Part shown: positions 49,865-57,830 of the stretch, piece by piece
Position numbering within the stretch: position 1 is the first letter of the stretch
Layout: each line of letters begins with the position of its first letter
From: JAXLZZ01 sp046350675
Lineage (GTDB): Bacteria; Patescibacteriota; Saccharimonadia; Saccharimonadales; UBA4665
Reading direction: 5' to 3'
Length of the DNA stretch: 64,000 nucleotides
Assembly: GCA_046350675.1 (NCBI GenBank)
Contig: JAXLZZ010000007.1
Span: forward strand, 9,089 to 73,088
Position numbers and translations under genes: made by a program
The notes under the pieces: generated by a model
What the model was told of the DNA's origin: nothing
What the model saw: only the letters and a program-made list of their open reading frames with translations
Databases searched by the model: none

Positions 49865-50055
49865 AGGTCGGGTAGAGCTTAGCTCCACGCCGAGAGAATG
49901 ATTATCTGATACTAATCATTAGGGAGCCTAATATTTTTGTCAGCTGTGGCGGGCAAGTGCAGGCACCCACCTGGGATCCCTCAGGTGATCAAACTCGGTA
50001 CCCGCCTCATTTTGACTACAGCGCTCCGTTTCTAAATAGAAGCGGAGCTTTTATT
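49865..50055 (+). ncRNA. Candidate structured ncRNA (~190 nt), identity unknown
   Basis: TATAAT (49853-49858) starts a transcript with three hairpins: CGG..GAGCT-AGCTC..CCG; AATGATTA-loop-TAATCATT; and a long one, GCTGT-GGCGGG-[13-nt bubble]-CACCT-loop-AGGTG-[bubble]-CCCGCC-ACAGC. It ends in a terminator GCTCCGTTTCT/AGAAGCGGAGC plus TTTTATTT (50023-50055). No ORF. The open bubble recalls 6S RNA, but no conserved 6S or SRP motif is seen. Confidence 0.6.
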
Positions 50056-50186
50056 TAGAAAGCTACGCACCTCCACCAAAGCCTCGACTTTTCCGTTCGA
50101 CGAATCCTCTCGTCGAACGGGGCTGTGAAAATCTGAGGGGCGTCAGCATCGGCGACTGAAGATTAAGCTATAATGAGTGAGTATTT

Positions 50187-50225
50187 TCGGGGATTGGCGC
50201 AGTCTGGTAGCGCGCACCGCTGGGG
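50187..50225 (+). pseudogene. 5' half of tRNA-Pro, duplicated
   Basis: 39 nt identical to 50351-50389, from the acceptor strand to the anticodon loop, then diverging. It has its own TATAAT (50169-50174). The 3' half is missing. The following ~110 bp contain no ORF. Confidence 0.8.
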
Positions 50226-50351
50226 TGAGATGAGCCGGTGGCTCATTGCAAGGAAATCTTCCGATGAAAGCTTGCTTTCAATCGTGAAGTTTCGGGGTCG
50301 CGGAACGTGACGGTGAGGACCTCACCACCCTGTTATAATCAGTATCAGCAT

Positions 50352-50428
50352 CGGGGATTGGCGCAGTCTGGTAGCGCGCACCGCTGGGGGTGGTGAGGTC
50401 GCTGGTTCAAATCCAGTATCCCCGACCA
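50352..50428 (+). tRNA. tRNA-Pro (GGG)
   Basis: 77 nt: acceptor CGGGGAT/ATCCCCG, D-arm GCGC/GCGC, anticodon loop CTGGGGG (GGG), T-arm CTGGTTCAAATCCAG, discriminator A, encoded CCA. TATAAT at 50334-50339. Confidence 0.94.
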
Positions 50429-50588
50429 GATATCAGGTCCGGCGTAGCTGGATTTTATATCTGGCGAAGATAGCTGGTTTGAACCGTAGGTCGAGAACAG
50501 CCAGTGGCTGTTTGAGTTTTCCTTGCTTGGCCGAACGAGCAACGCATTGCGAGCGAGCAGATTAAGAGAAATCCAGTATCCCCGACCA
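50429..50588 (+). repeat. tRNA-Pro satellite: spacer plus copy of tRNA 3' tail
   Basis: A 140-bp spacer includes GATAGCTGGTTTGAACC, similar to the antisense of the T-arm. It ends in a 20-nt exact copy of the tRNA 3' end with CCA (50569-50588 = 50409-50428). No ORF. Confidence 0.75.
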
Positions 50589-50594
50589 AAGATT

Positions 50595-50801
50595 ATGAAT
50601 AACTCAAAAGCCATCACGATCACATACACGAACTACAGAGGTGAAACCGCTGAACGCAAGATTATTCCTATTGAAGTTTGGTTTGGTAAAACTGAATGGC
50701 ACCCAGAGGAACAATGGTTCCTAAAAGCCCACGATATCGAAAAAGATGCCGAACGCGACTTTGCCCTCACAGATATCTCCGAGATTACTAGTGCCAGCTG
50801 A
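50595..50801 (+). CDS. Small protein resembling a WYL-domain fragment
   Basis: 68 residues from the ATG at 50595: ITYTNYRGETAERKIIPIEVWFGKTEWHPEEQWFLKAHDIEKDAERDFALTDI. The I-x-Y.Y-R-G.R-x-I-x-P and W-x-L-x-A-x-D pattern recalls WYL ligand-binding domains. It starts 6 bp after the tRNA-Pro tail copy and may be co-transcribed. Role unknown. Confidence 0.7.
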   Translation: MNNSKAITITYTNYRGETAERKIIPIEVWFGKTEWHPEEQWFLKAHDIEKDAERDFALTDISEITSAS

Positions 50802-50899
50802 CGGCGTACAGTATATAAAATTTTACTGCTATATTCTTTGCAAGCTTCTATGATTGCTAAACGTTAGATCGGAAGATTAAGCACTCGGAAGGAGCAACT

Positions 50900-51292
50900 A
50901 TGGTTGATAAGGTAGAAAGAGTGACAGAAGTTAGAAACGGTAATTCAGATACTCAAGAAGTCCGGCGTGTTACAGAAGAACATACTGACGGATCAACATT
51001 GGCTGCTCGAATTATTTGGTATATAGCAGGGGTAATTTTAGTACTACTTGCGTTCAGGTTTGTACTGATATTGCTTGGTGCTAATCGTAGCAATGGGTTT
51101 GCGGACTTTATTTTCAGCACCACCAATCCATTGGTAGCACCGTTTTATGGTCTCTTTGGATATGATTTGCAATACGGAGTAGCAAAATTTGAGATTTACA
51201 CGCTGATAGCAATGGCAGTATACGCGCTTATTGCCTACGGCCTAGCCAGGCTCGTTACGATAGGCAATCCTCGTCGTACTTCTGACGTATAG
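50900..51292 (+). CDS. YggT-family membrane protein
   Basis: 130 residues: polar N-terminus ~1-32, TM ~35-58 and ~100-122, and a re-entrant Pro-rich loop (SNGFADFIFSTTNPLVAPFYGLFG) typical of YggT proteins. GGAAGGAG before the ATG. Function unknown, envelope-related. Confidence 0.8.
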   Translation: MVDKVERVTEVRNGNSDTQEVRRVTEEHTDGSTLAARIIWYIAGVILVLLAFRFVLILLGANRSNGFADFIFSTTNPLVAPFYGLFGYDLQYGVAKFEIYTLIAMAVYALIAYGLARLVTIGNPRRTSDV

Positions 51293-51329
51293 CGCTTAAT
51301 GGAATATTTGCCATGCTACTATAGAGGGT

Positions 51330-52028
51330 ATGTGGCAAGAAACAAAACACGGATTATACAGACAATTTAACTTCGACGACTTTAAACACGCCTGGGACTT
51401 TATGTCCGAAGTGGCAAAGTTGGCTGAAGAGTATCAGCATCACCCGCGGTGGGAGAATGAATGGAGTGTGGTGCAAATCTGGCTCATTACCCACGAGGGT
51501 GGTCAGAAGATTACTGATAAGGATCATCAGCTGGCCGAAGCTATCGACAAGGTTTACGGTGACGACGCACCACAAGGAGAGAAAGCACCAGATCCCGGAG
51601 CACACCCAGATAAAGTTAAGCTTTTTGGCGATGGCGGTTCGCGGGGCAATCCTGGTCCGTCTGCAAGCGGCTATGTGGTGCTTGATATGGAAGATAATGT
51701 GCTGGTTGATAAGGGTGTGTATCTTGGTGTTACAACTAATAATCAGGCGGAATACACTGCACTTAAACTAGGGCTTGAAGAGTGTCAGAAAATGGGTGTG
51801 AAAGAAGTGCAGGTATACATGGACAGCTTGCTGGTTGTAAATCAGATGAAAGGCATCTTTAAGATCAAGAATCGAGACTTATTCCCCATCCACGAGAACA
51901 TTAAAGAGCTTGCTAAGGAATTTGAAAAGGTGAGTTACAGTCACGTACCACGTGAATTCAACAAGCTAGCCGATGCAGCTGTCAACCGTGCGCTTGATGA
52001 TCATCTTGGCATAGCCCGCGACCAATAA
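51330..52028 (+). CDS. Pterin-4a-carbinolamine dehydratase-like / RNase HI fusion
   Basis: 232 residues. Residues ~1-75 match the 4a-hydroxytetrahydrobiopterin dehydratase fold (HHPRWENEWSVVQIWLITHEGGQKITDKDHQLA). ~90-228 are RNase HI with DGGSRGNPGP, NNQAEYTAL (Glu), DSLLVVNQMKG (Asp), and a late Asp (ADAAVNRA). RNase HI removes RNA from RNA-DNA hybrids. The N-terminal partner is unusual. TACTAT ends 8 nt before the ATG. Confidence 0.85.
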   Translation: MWQETKHGLYRQFNFDDFKHAWDFMSEVAKLAEEYQHHPRWENEWSVVQIWLITHEGGQKITDKDHQLAEAIDKVYGDDAPQGEKAPDPGAHPDKVKLFGDGGSRGNPGPSASGYVVLDMEDNVLVDKGVYLGVTTNNQAEYTALKLGLEECQKMGVKEVQVYMDSLLVVNQMKGIFKIKNRDLFPIHENIKELAKEFEKVSYSHVPREFNKLADAAVNRALDDHLGIARDQ

Positions 52029-52055
52029 CCGTTCTGTCGTCGTCAATCTATCTCT

Positions 52056-52370
52056 GTCATTTCGACCGTAGCGGAGAAATCTTGATTCATTTTTTCAATG
52101 TTCTTGCAACCAAGAACCAAGTTCATACTTTTGTCTTGATACAAAAGTATGCAAAAAATCACGAGTGCACCCTCCACTTGACTTGAGACCTGTAACCACA
52201 ACAATGTCTCGAACAACTCCTTCCAGTCGGCTTCGTTCGTCATTGGCCCTATAGGAATCTCACTCAGCACAGTTCGAGCCTTTAATTGTTGTGCCCACAA
52301 CTCTCAAATCAGGTTACAGGTGCTGATACTCGCATAATCGCCATGGCATTCCTCGCGCATCGAGGAATTA
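52056..52370 (+). repeat. Dispersed structured repeat, copy 4
   Basis: GTCATTTCGACCGTAGCGGAGAAAT, GTTCTTG-caac-CAAGAAC, CATACTTTTGT-CTTGAT-ACAAAAGTATG (52124-52151), TATAGGAATCTCACTCAGCA, and end ATTCCTCG...CGAGGAAT. Between the RNase HI fusion gene and the rnpB promoter. No gene. Confidence 0.85.
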
Positions 52371-52416
52371 TTATTCTAAATTGCGCAGGCTATCAGCTAA
52401 TGCTGGAATGGCATGC

Positions 52417-52445
52417 TGGACAAAAGCTAACAGGGGTGATATACT
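52417..52445 (+). promoter_or_regulatory. rnpB promoter
   Basis: TGGACA (52417-52422), 17 bp, TATACT (52440-52445). Start predicted at ~52452. Confidence 0.7.
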
Positions 52446-52452
52446 GCTTACG

Positions 52453-52953
52453 CCTGATTATTGGCTAGTCGCGTGTAGCAATACACGAGGAAAGTCCGGG
52501 CAGCACAGGGAATGGTAGTCGTTAACGGCGACCGGGGGAAACCCTAGGGAAAGTGCCACAGAAACTAAACCGCCCAGCTGCGTGGAACGCAGCATTTAAC
52601 AATTCACATTTATCAATTTTCAATTAAGTAACAATTGTCATTGTTTGGACTCTGGCAAATGGTCACTTATAAATAATTAGTAAATGAATAATAGAAAATG
52701 TTAAATGTTACGCTCCGCGTAACCTGGGTAAGGGTGAAAAGAGCGAGGTAAGAGCTCGCAATTCTCTACGGTGACGTAGCGAAGAGGTAAACCCTACCTG
52801 CTGCAAGGAGATGGACCCTTTGAGCCTAAAGCTCGAAGTATCCCGCTAAGGATTCATCATAAGAACCGCTTGAGCCTGTCAGCAATGGCAAGCCTAGATA
52901 GATGGCTAGCACCTCTTAACAGAGGTACAAAACCCGGCTTATAGATAATCAGG
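52453..52953 (+). ncRNA. rnpB: RNase P RNA (M1-type) with AT-rich P12 insertion
   Basis: P1 is CCTGATTAT (52453-52461)/ATAATCAGG (52945-52953). Conserved GAGGAAAGTCCGGGC (52487-52501), ACAGAAACTAAACCGCC, GGGTAAGGGTGAAAAG and AGAGCTCGCAA motifs are present, and late AGCAATGGCAAGCC...GATGGCTAGC. It processes tRNA 5' ends. About 130 nt of AT-rich hairpin (~52585-52715; ATTTAACA.../...TGTTAAAT) extend the P12 position. Confidence 0.95.
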
Positions 52954-52958
52954 TACTA

Positions 52959-52986
52959 AAAAAGTCCTCCTAGGTGAGGACTTTTT
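52959..52986. terminator. Bidirectional terminator (rnpB / rplT)
   Basis: AAAAAGTCCTC-loop-GAGGACTTTTT between the convergent rnpB and rplT. Confidence 0.92.
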
Positions 52987-53003
52987 ATATTGAAGCTAGC
53001 TCA

Positions 53004-53348
53004 CTATTTCTTAGCAGTTTTGACTACTGCAGTGAAAGCTTTTGGCTCATTCACAGCTAGTTCGGCTAGGATCTTGCGATCGATAGTAACGTTAGCTTTC
53101 TTAAGACCAGCAATCAACTTGCTGTAGGTAGTGCCATTAAGGCGAGCAGCAGCATTGATACGGGCATTCCACAGTTGGCGGAAGCTTCGCTTGCGGTTCT
53201 TGCGGTCGCGGGTAGCGTATTGCAGGGACTTGGTAAGGGCTTGTCGGCCACGGCGAACACTTACGCGGTTTGAGTGGCTAAAGCCTTTAGTAGCCTTACG
53301 GATTTTCTTATGTTTCTGGTGGGTGGTTACCCCTCGTTTTACTCGCAT
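53004..53348 (-). CDS. rplT: Ribosomal protein bL20
   Basis: 114 residues: RVKRGVTTHQKHKKIRKATKGF...RRGRQALTKSLQYATRDRKNRKRSFRQLWNARINAAAR...YSKLIAGLKKANV. Last gene of infC-rpmI-rplT. In many bacteria bL20 represses this operon; no leader structure for that is obvious here. AAGGAGAAAT precedes the ATG. Confidence 0.98.
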   Translation of the reverse strand: MRVKRGVTTHQKHKKIRKATKGFSHSNRVSVRRGRQALTKSLQYATRDRKNRKRSFRQLWNARINAAARLNGTTYSKLIAGLKKANVTIDRKILAELAVNEPKAFTAVVKTAKK

Positions 53349-53421
53349 GATTTCTCCTTATTTGCTCGTAATTGCTGATTCTTGTACGGGATCCTGAAAC
53401 GAGTTCAGGACTGGCCGTCTA

Positions 53422-53616
53422 CTAGACGCCCAGGTTCTTCTTAATGTTCTTAGCCATCTTGCCGCTTCGGGTGCTTAGGCCACGAAGGGAACGCTTGCGA
53501 CTGCCACTCTTTTTGCTCAAAAAGTGATTGGTATTAGCATGGCCAACGCGAACTTTTCCGTTCTTGCTGACTTTGACGCGGTCTTTAGTTCCGCTGTGTG
53601 TCTTGAGTTTTGGCAT
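53422..53616 (-). CDS. rpmI: Ribosomal protein bL35
   Basis: 64 residues from the ATG at 53616 (AAGGAGAA upstream): PKLKTHSGTKDRVKVSKNGKVRVGHANTNHFLSKKSGSRKRSLRG. Overlapping longer frames upstream lie within infC. Usual bL35 length. Confidence 0.97.
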   Translation of the reverse strand: MPKLKTHSGTKDRVKVSKNGKVRVGHANTNHFLSKKSGSRKRSLRGLSTRSGKMAKNIKKNLGV

Positions 53617-53617
53617 C

Positions 53618-54169
53618 TTATTCTTCTCCTTCTTGCTTTGCCTTGTAGGTGACATCACCTTTGCCACTGTTCCGTACCACAAAATTTAACTGTCTCCCGG
53701 CAAGTTGTGGCTGTTGGTCGACTACTATTGTATCACCGAAGTCTGCAATAACTCTTTTTGCAAGGTTAAAGCCGATTTCTTTATGAGCTTGTTCGCGCCC
53801 ACGATACATAATTGTGATCTTGACCTTATGGCCAGCGGTTAAGAATTTAACCACCTTGTTCATCTTGATATCAAGATCATGCTCACCGATTTTTAGGCCG
53901 AAACGGATTTGTTTCATGTCGAGCGTCTTGGCAGTCTTGCGATTCTTTTGCTGCTGCTTTGTACGCTGATAATTGTACTTACCCCAGTCGACAATTTTAC
54001 ATACCGGTGGATCGGCATCCGGAGAGATCTCCACCAAATCCAACCCGCGCTCGTCAGCAATTTGCAGGGCTTCTTGCTTGCTCAAGACGCCGAGTTGCTT
54101 GCCGTCATCATCGATGACACGTAGTTTGGGTGCTCGAATCTGTTGATTCAAGCGAGTGTATTTGGCTAT
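53618..54169 (-). CDS. infC: Translation initiation factor IF-3, apparent AUA start
   Basis: 183 residues with IF-3N (NQQIRAPKLRVIDDDGKQLGVLSKQEAL) and IF-3C (KQIRFGLKIGEHDLDIKMNKVVKFL) domains. No ATG or GTG opens the frame. A TTG at 54151 has no ribosome site and would remove the usual short N-terminus. ATA at 54169-54167 has GGAG (54180-54177) 7 nt upstream and gives I-A-K-Y-T-R-L-N. infC is known for rare starts (AUU in E. coli) that let IF-3 control its own synthesis, so AUA is the preferred call. First gene of the operon. Confidence 0.88.
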   Translation of the reverse strand: MAKYTRLNQQIRAPKLRVIDDDGKQLGVLSKQEALQIADERGLDLVEISPDADPPVCKIVDWGKYNYQRTKQQQKNRKTAKTLDMKQIRFGLKIGEHDLDIKMNKVVKFLTAGHKVKITIMYRGREQAHKEIGFNLAKRVIADFGDTIVVDQQPQLAGRQLNFVVRNSGKGDVTYKAKQEGEE

Positions 54170-54248
54170 GACCTATCTCCATTACTTTATTGATTTTGAT
54201 GTACCAAGAATTCTAACAGATTGACCACCAGAGGTCAAACGCTAGTGC

Positions 54249-55766
54249 TTATTCTGCAAGGTTTGGGCGGCGGTAGGCCAGGGCTTCGCTGATGTGAGCT
54301 TGGGTTATATTATCTGAACCGTCTAGATCGGCGATAGTGCGGGCGACTTTTATGGAGCGCATGTAACTCCTTGCAGAAACGTTGAGACGCTGCGCAGCAG
54401 TGTTGAGCAGCTCTTTGGCTTTGGGTTCAAGTGTTGCATATTTCTTAATGTCGCCGTTGGTCATGTCGGTGTTGAGCTTGCTGCTGCGACTATACCTTTT
54501 GTATTGAAGCTGACGCGCTGTTTTAACCCGTTCTCTGATGGCTTTGTCGGACTTCTCATCAACAGGGTGAGAGAGGAGTTTATCGTGTTTTACTTCACTC
54601 ACGGTACTAAATAGATCGATTCGGTCCAGGATTGGTCCAGATAACTTTTGCTGATAGCGCTGGATCTGAGTGGGCATACAGCGACAGGTGTTATTCGTGC
54701 CGTAATATCCACAGGGGCAAGGGTTCGCGGTAGCAACTAAGATGAAATTTGCAGGGTATTCGGCGGTGTCTTTGGCTCGTGCAACACTTATTACTCGATC
54801 CTCTAATGGTTGGCGCAATGCCTCCAGCGTCTGTCTGCCAAACTCTGGTAACTCATCAAAAAACAGTACGCCGCGGTGAGCCAGACTTATCTCGCCGGGA
54901 CGAAGCTGTAACCCGCCACCAATCACTGCAATATGGCTTGCAGAGTGATGAGGCGTGCGAAATGGTCGGGTAGTCACTAACTTTTCATATTCGTGACTTG
55001 CGAGGCTATGCAGGTGAGTTACCTCAAGCATTTCTTCTTGACTGAGAGAAGGTAGAATGCCAGGGAGCGCCTTGGCGAGCATACTTTTGCCGGTGCCTGG
55101 TGGCCCGCTAAAAAAGACATTATGTCCACCCGCTGCGGCGATCTCAAGAGCACGTTTGGCTTGTGCTTGCCCTACGACCTCGCTGAGCCTCGGACTGGCT
55201 TGAGTAGTCTCCATGACAGCTGGTGTATGATCGTGTGTTGTAGGGCTGATTTCTGCCGTTTTACAGAGGTGAGAATACAGCTGCTTAAGGCTTTTCACTG
55301 GGTATAATCTAATGTTTGGGATGAGCTCTGCCTGCGCGATATTATCTGTCGGTACATAGAATGTCTTAATGCCTTTGGCTCGTCCAGCCAGAATCTTGCC
55401 AATGATGCCGCGCACCGCTCGCACATTGCCATCAAGCCCAAGCTCGCCAATAAACGCTTGTTTATTGGGCTGCATTGGAGGTATCTGTTCACTCGCCAAC
55501 AGAATACTAGTGGCAATCGCTAGGTCAAAGCCGCTATCAGCTTTGGGAAGATCAGCCGGGGCGAGGTTTACGGTAATTCTTTTGCGCGGCAAGAGGATAT
55601 TGCTATCTGCAAATGCACCTCTAATACGCTCTTTTGCTTCATCAACTGCCTTATTGGCGAAGCCTACAATCACAATGTTCGGCAAGTTGTTAGAGAGCGA
55701 GCATTCTATATCAATAACTGTTCCATCAATCCCGTGGCTGATAATACTCTGAACGGCAGCACCCAT
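54249..55766 (-). CDS. comM: YifB/ComM family Mg-chelatase-like AAA+ ATPase
   Basis: 505 residues: N-terminal Lon-like ChlI domain (~1-165), AAA+ core with GPPGTGKS, RGVLFFDELPEF (Walker B) and the zinc-like CPCGYYG...C, then Mg_chelatase C domain. ComM is a DnaB-like helicase that extends branch migration in natural transformation. Fits with the type IV pilus as a DNA-uptake machine, as inference. Confidence 0.93.
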   Translation of the reverse strand: MGAAVQSIISHGIDGTVIDIECSLSNNLPNIVIVGFANKAVDEAKERIRGAFADSNILLPRKRITVNLAPADLPKADSGFDLAIATSILLASEQIPPMQPNKQAFIGELGLDGNVRAVRGIIGKILAGRAKGIKTFYVPTDNIAQAELIPNIRLYPVKSLKQLYSHLCKTAEISPTTHDHTPAVMETTQASPRLSEVVGQAQAKRALEIAAAGGHNVFFSGPPGTGKSMLAKALPGILPSLSQEEMLEVTHLHSLASHEYEKLVTTRPFRTPHHSASHIAVIGGGLQLRPGEISLAHRGVLFFDELPEFGRQTLEALRQPLEDRVISVARAKDTAEYPANFILVATANPCPCGYYGTNNTCRCMPTQIQRYQQKLSGPILDRIDLFSTVSEVKHDKLLSHPVDEKSDKAIRERVKTARQLQYKRYSRSSKLNTDMTNGDIKKYATLEPKAKELLNTAAQRLNVSARSYMRSIKVARTIADLDGSDNITQAHISEALAYRRPNLAE

Positions 55767-55806
55767 TACATGTACCAGGTTTCATGTAGCATAGATGTAA
55801 CAGGTA

Positions 55807-56163
55807 TCATGTAGCAGGCCTTGAACGCAGAGTGTTGATGATCTTTTGTAAAATCAGAATGATTTCCTGTGACTCTTGGAGATATGGAGTTACGAGATCA
55901 GCGTTTGATAATTGTTCGATGACTCTTAGCCAGTAACGGGTTTCAGAGGCTTCTTTCTTCGATATGGCTATCTTATGTTTGAAATCAGCCCTAGAAACTG
56001 CATCCTGTGCCTCCGCATAGTTAGCTCCAATGCTTGTTGAGGACCTGATAATCTGATCAATGATTGACGGTGGCAACTCTGATAGAGTGGCCGAAAACTT
56101 GACGATGCTAATACCAAAATCCATAAATCGTTTCTCAAGCTCACTACTTTGCTTCGACTTCAC
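55807..56163 (-). CDS. Four-helix-bundle protein (23S rRNA IVS family)
   Basis: 118 residues from the GTG at 56163, which has GGAGG 6 nt upstream; ten codons more are open but unsupported. S-S-T-S-I-G-A-N-Y-A-E-A and EASETRYWLRVIEQL are family signatures. These proteins form pentamers, role unknown; also found outside rRNA insertions. Confidence 0.88.
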   Translation of the reverse strand: MKSKQSSELEKRFMDFGISIVKFSATLSELPPSIIDQIIRSSTSIGANYAEAQDAVSRADFKHKIAISKKEASETRYWLRVIEQLSNADLVTPYLQESQEIILILQKIINTLRSRPAT

Positions 56164-56243
56164 GTCGCACCTCCAATGCTTGCAACATGTCACTCGGAAC
56201 TTCTATGCTCCATGCGCCATGCCTCTTGATTCGTGTGCAAAGT

Positions 56244-56277
56244 AAAACACCTTGTCCCGGGAAAGACAAGGTGTTTT
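56244..56277. terminator. Terminator
   Basis: AAAACACCTTGTC-loop-GACAAGGTGTTTT. Upstream of the four-helix gene on its reverse strand; probably ends a transcript in either direction. Confidence 0.8.
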
Positions 56278-56585
56278 AAGAATAATTTAAGGTTTTGGTT
56301 TTGGTTTTCTTTTGGGGGTTTTGGTTGTTTGTAAGGTGGGACAACAACTTGCGAGAAACTGTTGTCCCTATTGGCGTTTTTGTTTTTGAGCACTTAATTT
56401 ATTCAAGCGCTGTTCATATCTTATATAACTGGTGAAAACACGTCAATAACATTTATGGTTAAAATGTTGTGAAACCTGTGTATAACTTTTCCAAAGCCTA
56501 AAAACTGAGCACCTTTATGGGGCTAGGCCCTAGAATCAGCGCAAAAACCGGATACATAAATCAACACCTGTAAAGCATAAGAGGA

Positions 56586-56614
56586 TTGACAAAAACGACC
56601 ATCCGTGCTAGTAT
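56586..56614 (+). promoter_or_regulatory. Promoter of the 56621 ncRNA
   Basis: TTGACA (56586-56591), 17 bp, TAGTAT (56609-56614). Confidence 0.75.
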
Positions 56615-56620
56615 CAAACC

Positions 56621-56880
56621 TGTAAGTTACAAAAACAAAAACGCTACAATTTAGAATATGCGAAGCCCTTGAGGGGGCGGGTCCCAGCCCAGCTGAGGAT
56701 GAACTTACACCTACGGAGGCATCCGTCCGGCGCTCTATAGCCCTAAAGGCTCTTAGAGCGGTCAGTCAAGCCGATGGGCGATAAGCGCTACAATAGTCTA
56801 TATACAAGAGCGGATTTATCGCCCCGGCACCAAGTATGCAAAAACGCTGCAGTGGAGCATTCGCTACAAGGCAGCGTTTT
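56621..56880 (+). ncRNA. Candidate structured ncRNA (~260 nt), identity unknown
   Basis: Starts at the promoter above. TGTAAGTT (56621-56628) pairs with AACTTACA (~56704-56711). CGCTCTA...TAGAGCG encloses GCC/GGC. GGGCGATAA pairs with TTATCGCCC. It ends with AAAACGCTGC...GCAGCGTTTT (56841-56880) as an intrinsic terminator. No ORF above 60 codons. The 56278-56912 gap holds nothing else. Could be a leader of the 56913 gene if termination is conditional; no riboswitch class recognised. Confidence 0.6.
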
Positions 56881-56912
56881 GTCACTCTTAACAGCATGGT
56901 AAGCCTATATTC

Positions 56913-57293
56913 ATGAAAACACTCGTTCACAATCGTCATTTTTGGCTTGTCGCCTCCCTTATAGGAGCCGATCTACTCTTCTTTGGCCTTACCAACCCGG
57001 CAAATGTACCTTCATTTGCCCTTATCATCGGATTTTTGCTCTTCGCAGCTACGTTATACATGCTGGTCCAAGGGTTTTTTAAGCTTGGAGTCTGGTATGG
57101 ATTTGCGTTTTCGGAGCGCCAAAAACGCTTCGCCCGCATTGTAACAGGGGTGATTGCCGGGGCGGTGGCGCTACAGTCTATGGGTCAGCTCAGTGGGCGT
57201 GATCTATTGGTGGTGGTCCCGTTCGCGGTTCTTATTTATATGTATCTCTCGTATGGTAAGCAGGCGCGAGCCCTTATCAAGGTAGAGGAGTGA
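56913..57293 (+). CDS. Membrane protein with 3-4 TM helices
   Basis: 126 residues; TM ~9-27, ~33-55, ~75-92 and ~97-113. GTGYGF-like middle (GVWYGFAFSERQKRFARIV). No family recognised. Lies 33 bp after the ncRNA terminator. Confidence 0.6.
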   Translation: MKTLVHNRHFWLVASLIGADLLFFGLTNPANVPSFALIIGFLLFAATLYMLVQGFFKLGVWYGFAFSERQKRFARIVTGVIAGAVALQSMGQLSGRDLLVVVPFAVLIYMYLSYGKQARALIKVEE

Positions 57294-57390
57294 CCTATGC
57301 CATAAATTACTGCCGTATCTACCGAAGCGTGAGCACTATCACAGCTGTTAGCCTGTGGCATCTCTAGGCCACATTGGCTATACTTATTAT

Positions 57391-57825
57391 ATGAATCCAT
57401 CACAACCTTCAGCAGCAAACCCTAATGATCCTATGCAGGCAGGTGTTCAGCCCCAAGTTCCAAATCTAGGGCAAAACCAGGCAGGTGTTCAGCCTATGAT
57501 GCCGCCTGCAGCGCCGCCGATTGCTTCGCCACAGGTCGCAGACCCTGCGGCCATGGCAGTGCCGCAAGCTGCTGATATTGCAGGTACTCAGGCGTCTGAA
57601 AACGCTCAAGCTTCTATTCCAGCTGATGTTGCAACAACAACAAAAAACCCAACTGCAAAAATCATTGAAGACAAAGATTTAATTGAAAAAGAGTGGGTTG
57701 AAAAGGCTAAAAAGATTGTTGATGCTAACAGCGGTGACCCGTATAAGCAGAGTGAGCAATTAACAGCGTTCAGAGCTGAATACATGCAAAAAGAATACAA
57801 CAAGACGATTAAGACAGATACGTAG
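57391..57825 (+). CDS. Pro/Ala-rich protein linked to the VirD4-like ATPase
   Basis: 144 residues from the ATG at 57391; TATACT (57379-57384) ends 7 nt upstream. Residues 1-85 are Pro/Gln/Ala-rich and disordered. 95-140 are a charged helical domain (DKDLIEKEWVEKAKKIVDANSGDPYKQSEQLTAFRAEYMQKEY). Ends 5 bp before the ATPase gene, so co-transcribed. Probably a partner protein; function unknown. Confidence 0.7.
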   Translation: MNPSQPSAANPNDPMQAGVQPQVPNLGQNQAGVQPMMPPAAPPIASPQVADPAAMAVPQAADIAGTQASENAQASIPADVATTTKNPTAKIIEDKDLIEKEWVEKAKKIVDANSGDPYKQSEQLTAFRAEYMQKEYNKTIKTDT

Positions 57826-57830
57826 TCACA

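Noticed and set aside
50226..50389. Group I intron in tRNA-Pro
   Set aside because: Considered because the 5' half ends in the anticodon loop, but an intact tRNA with its own promoter follows and no group I core was recognised.
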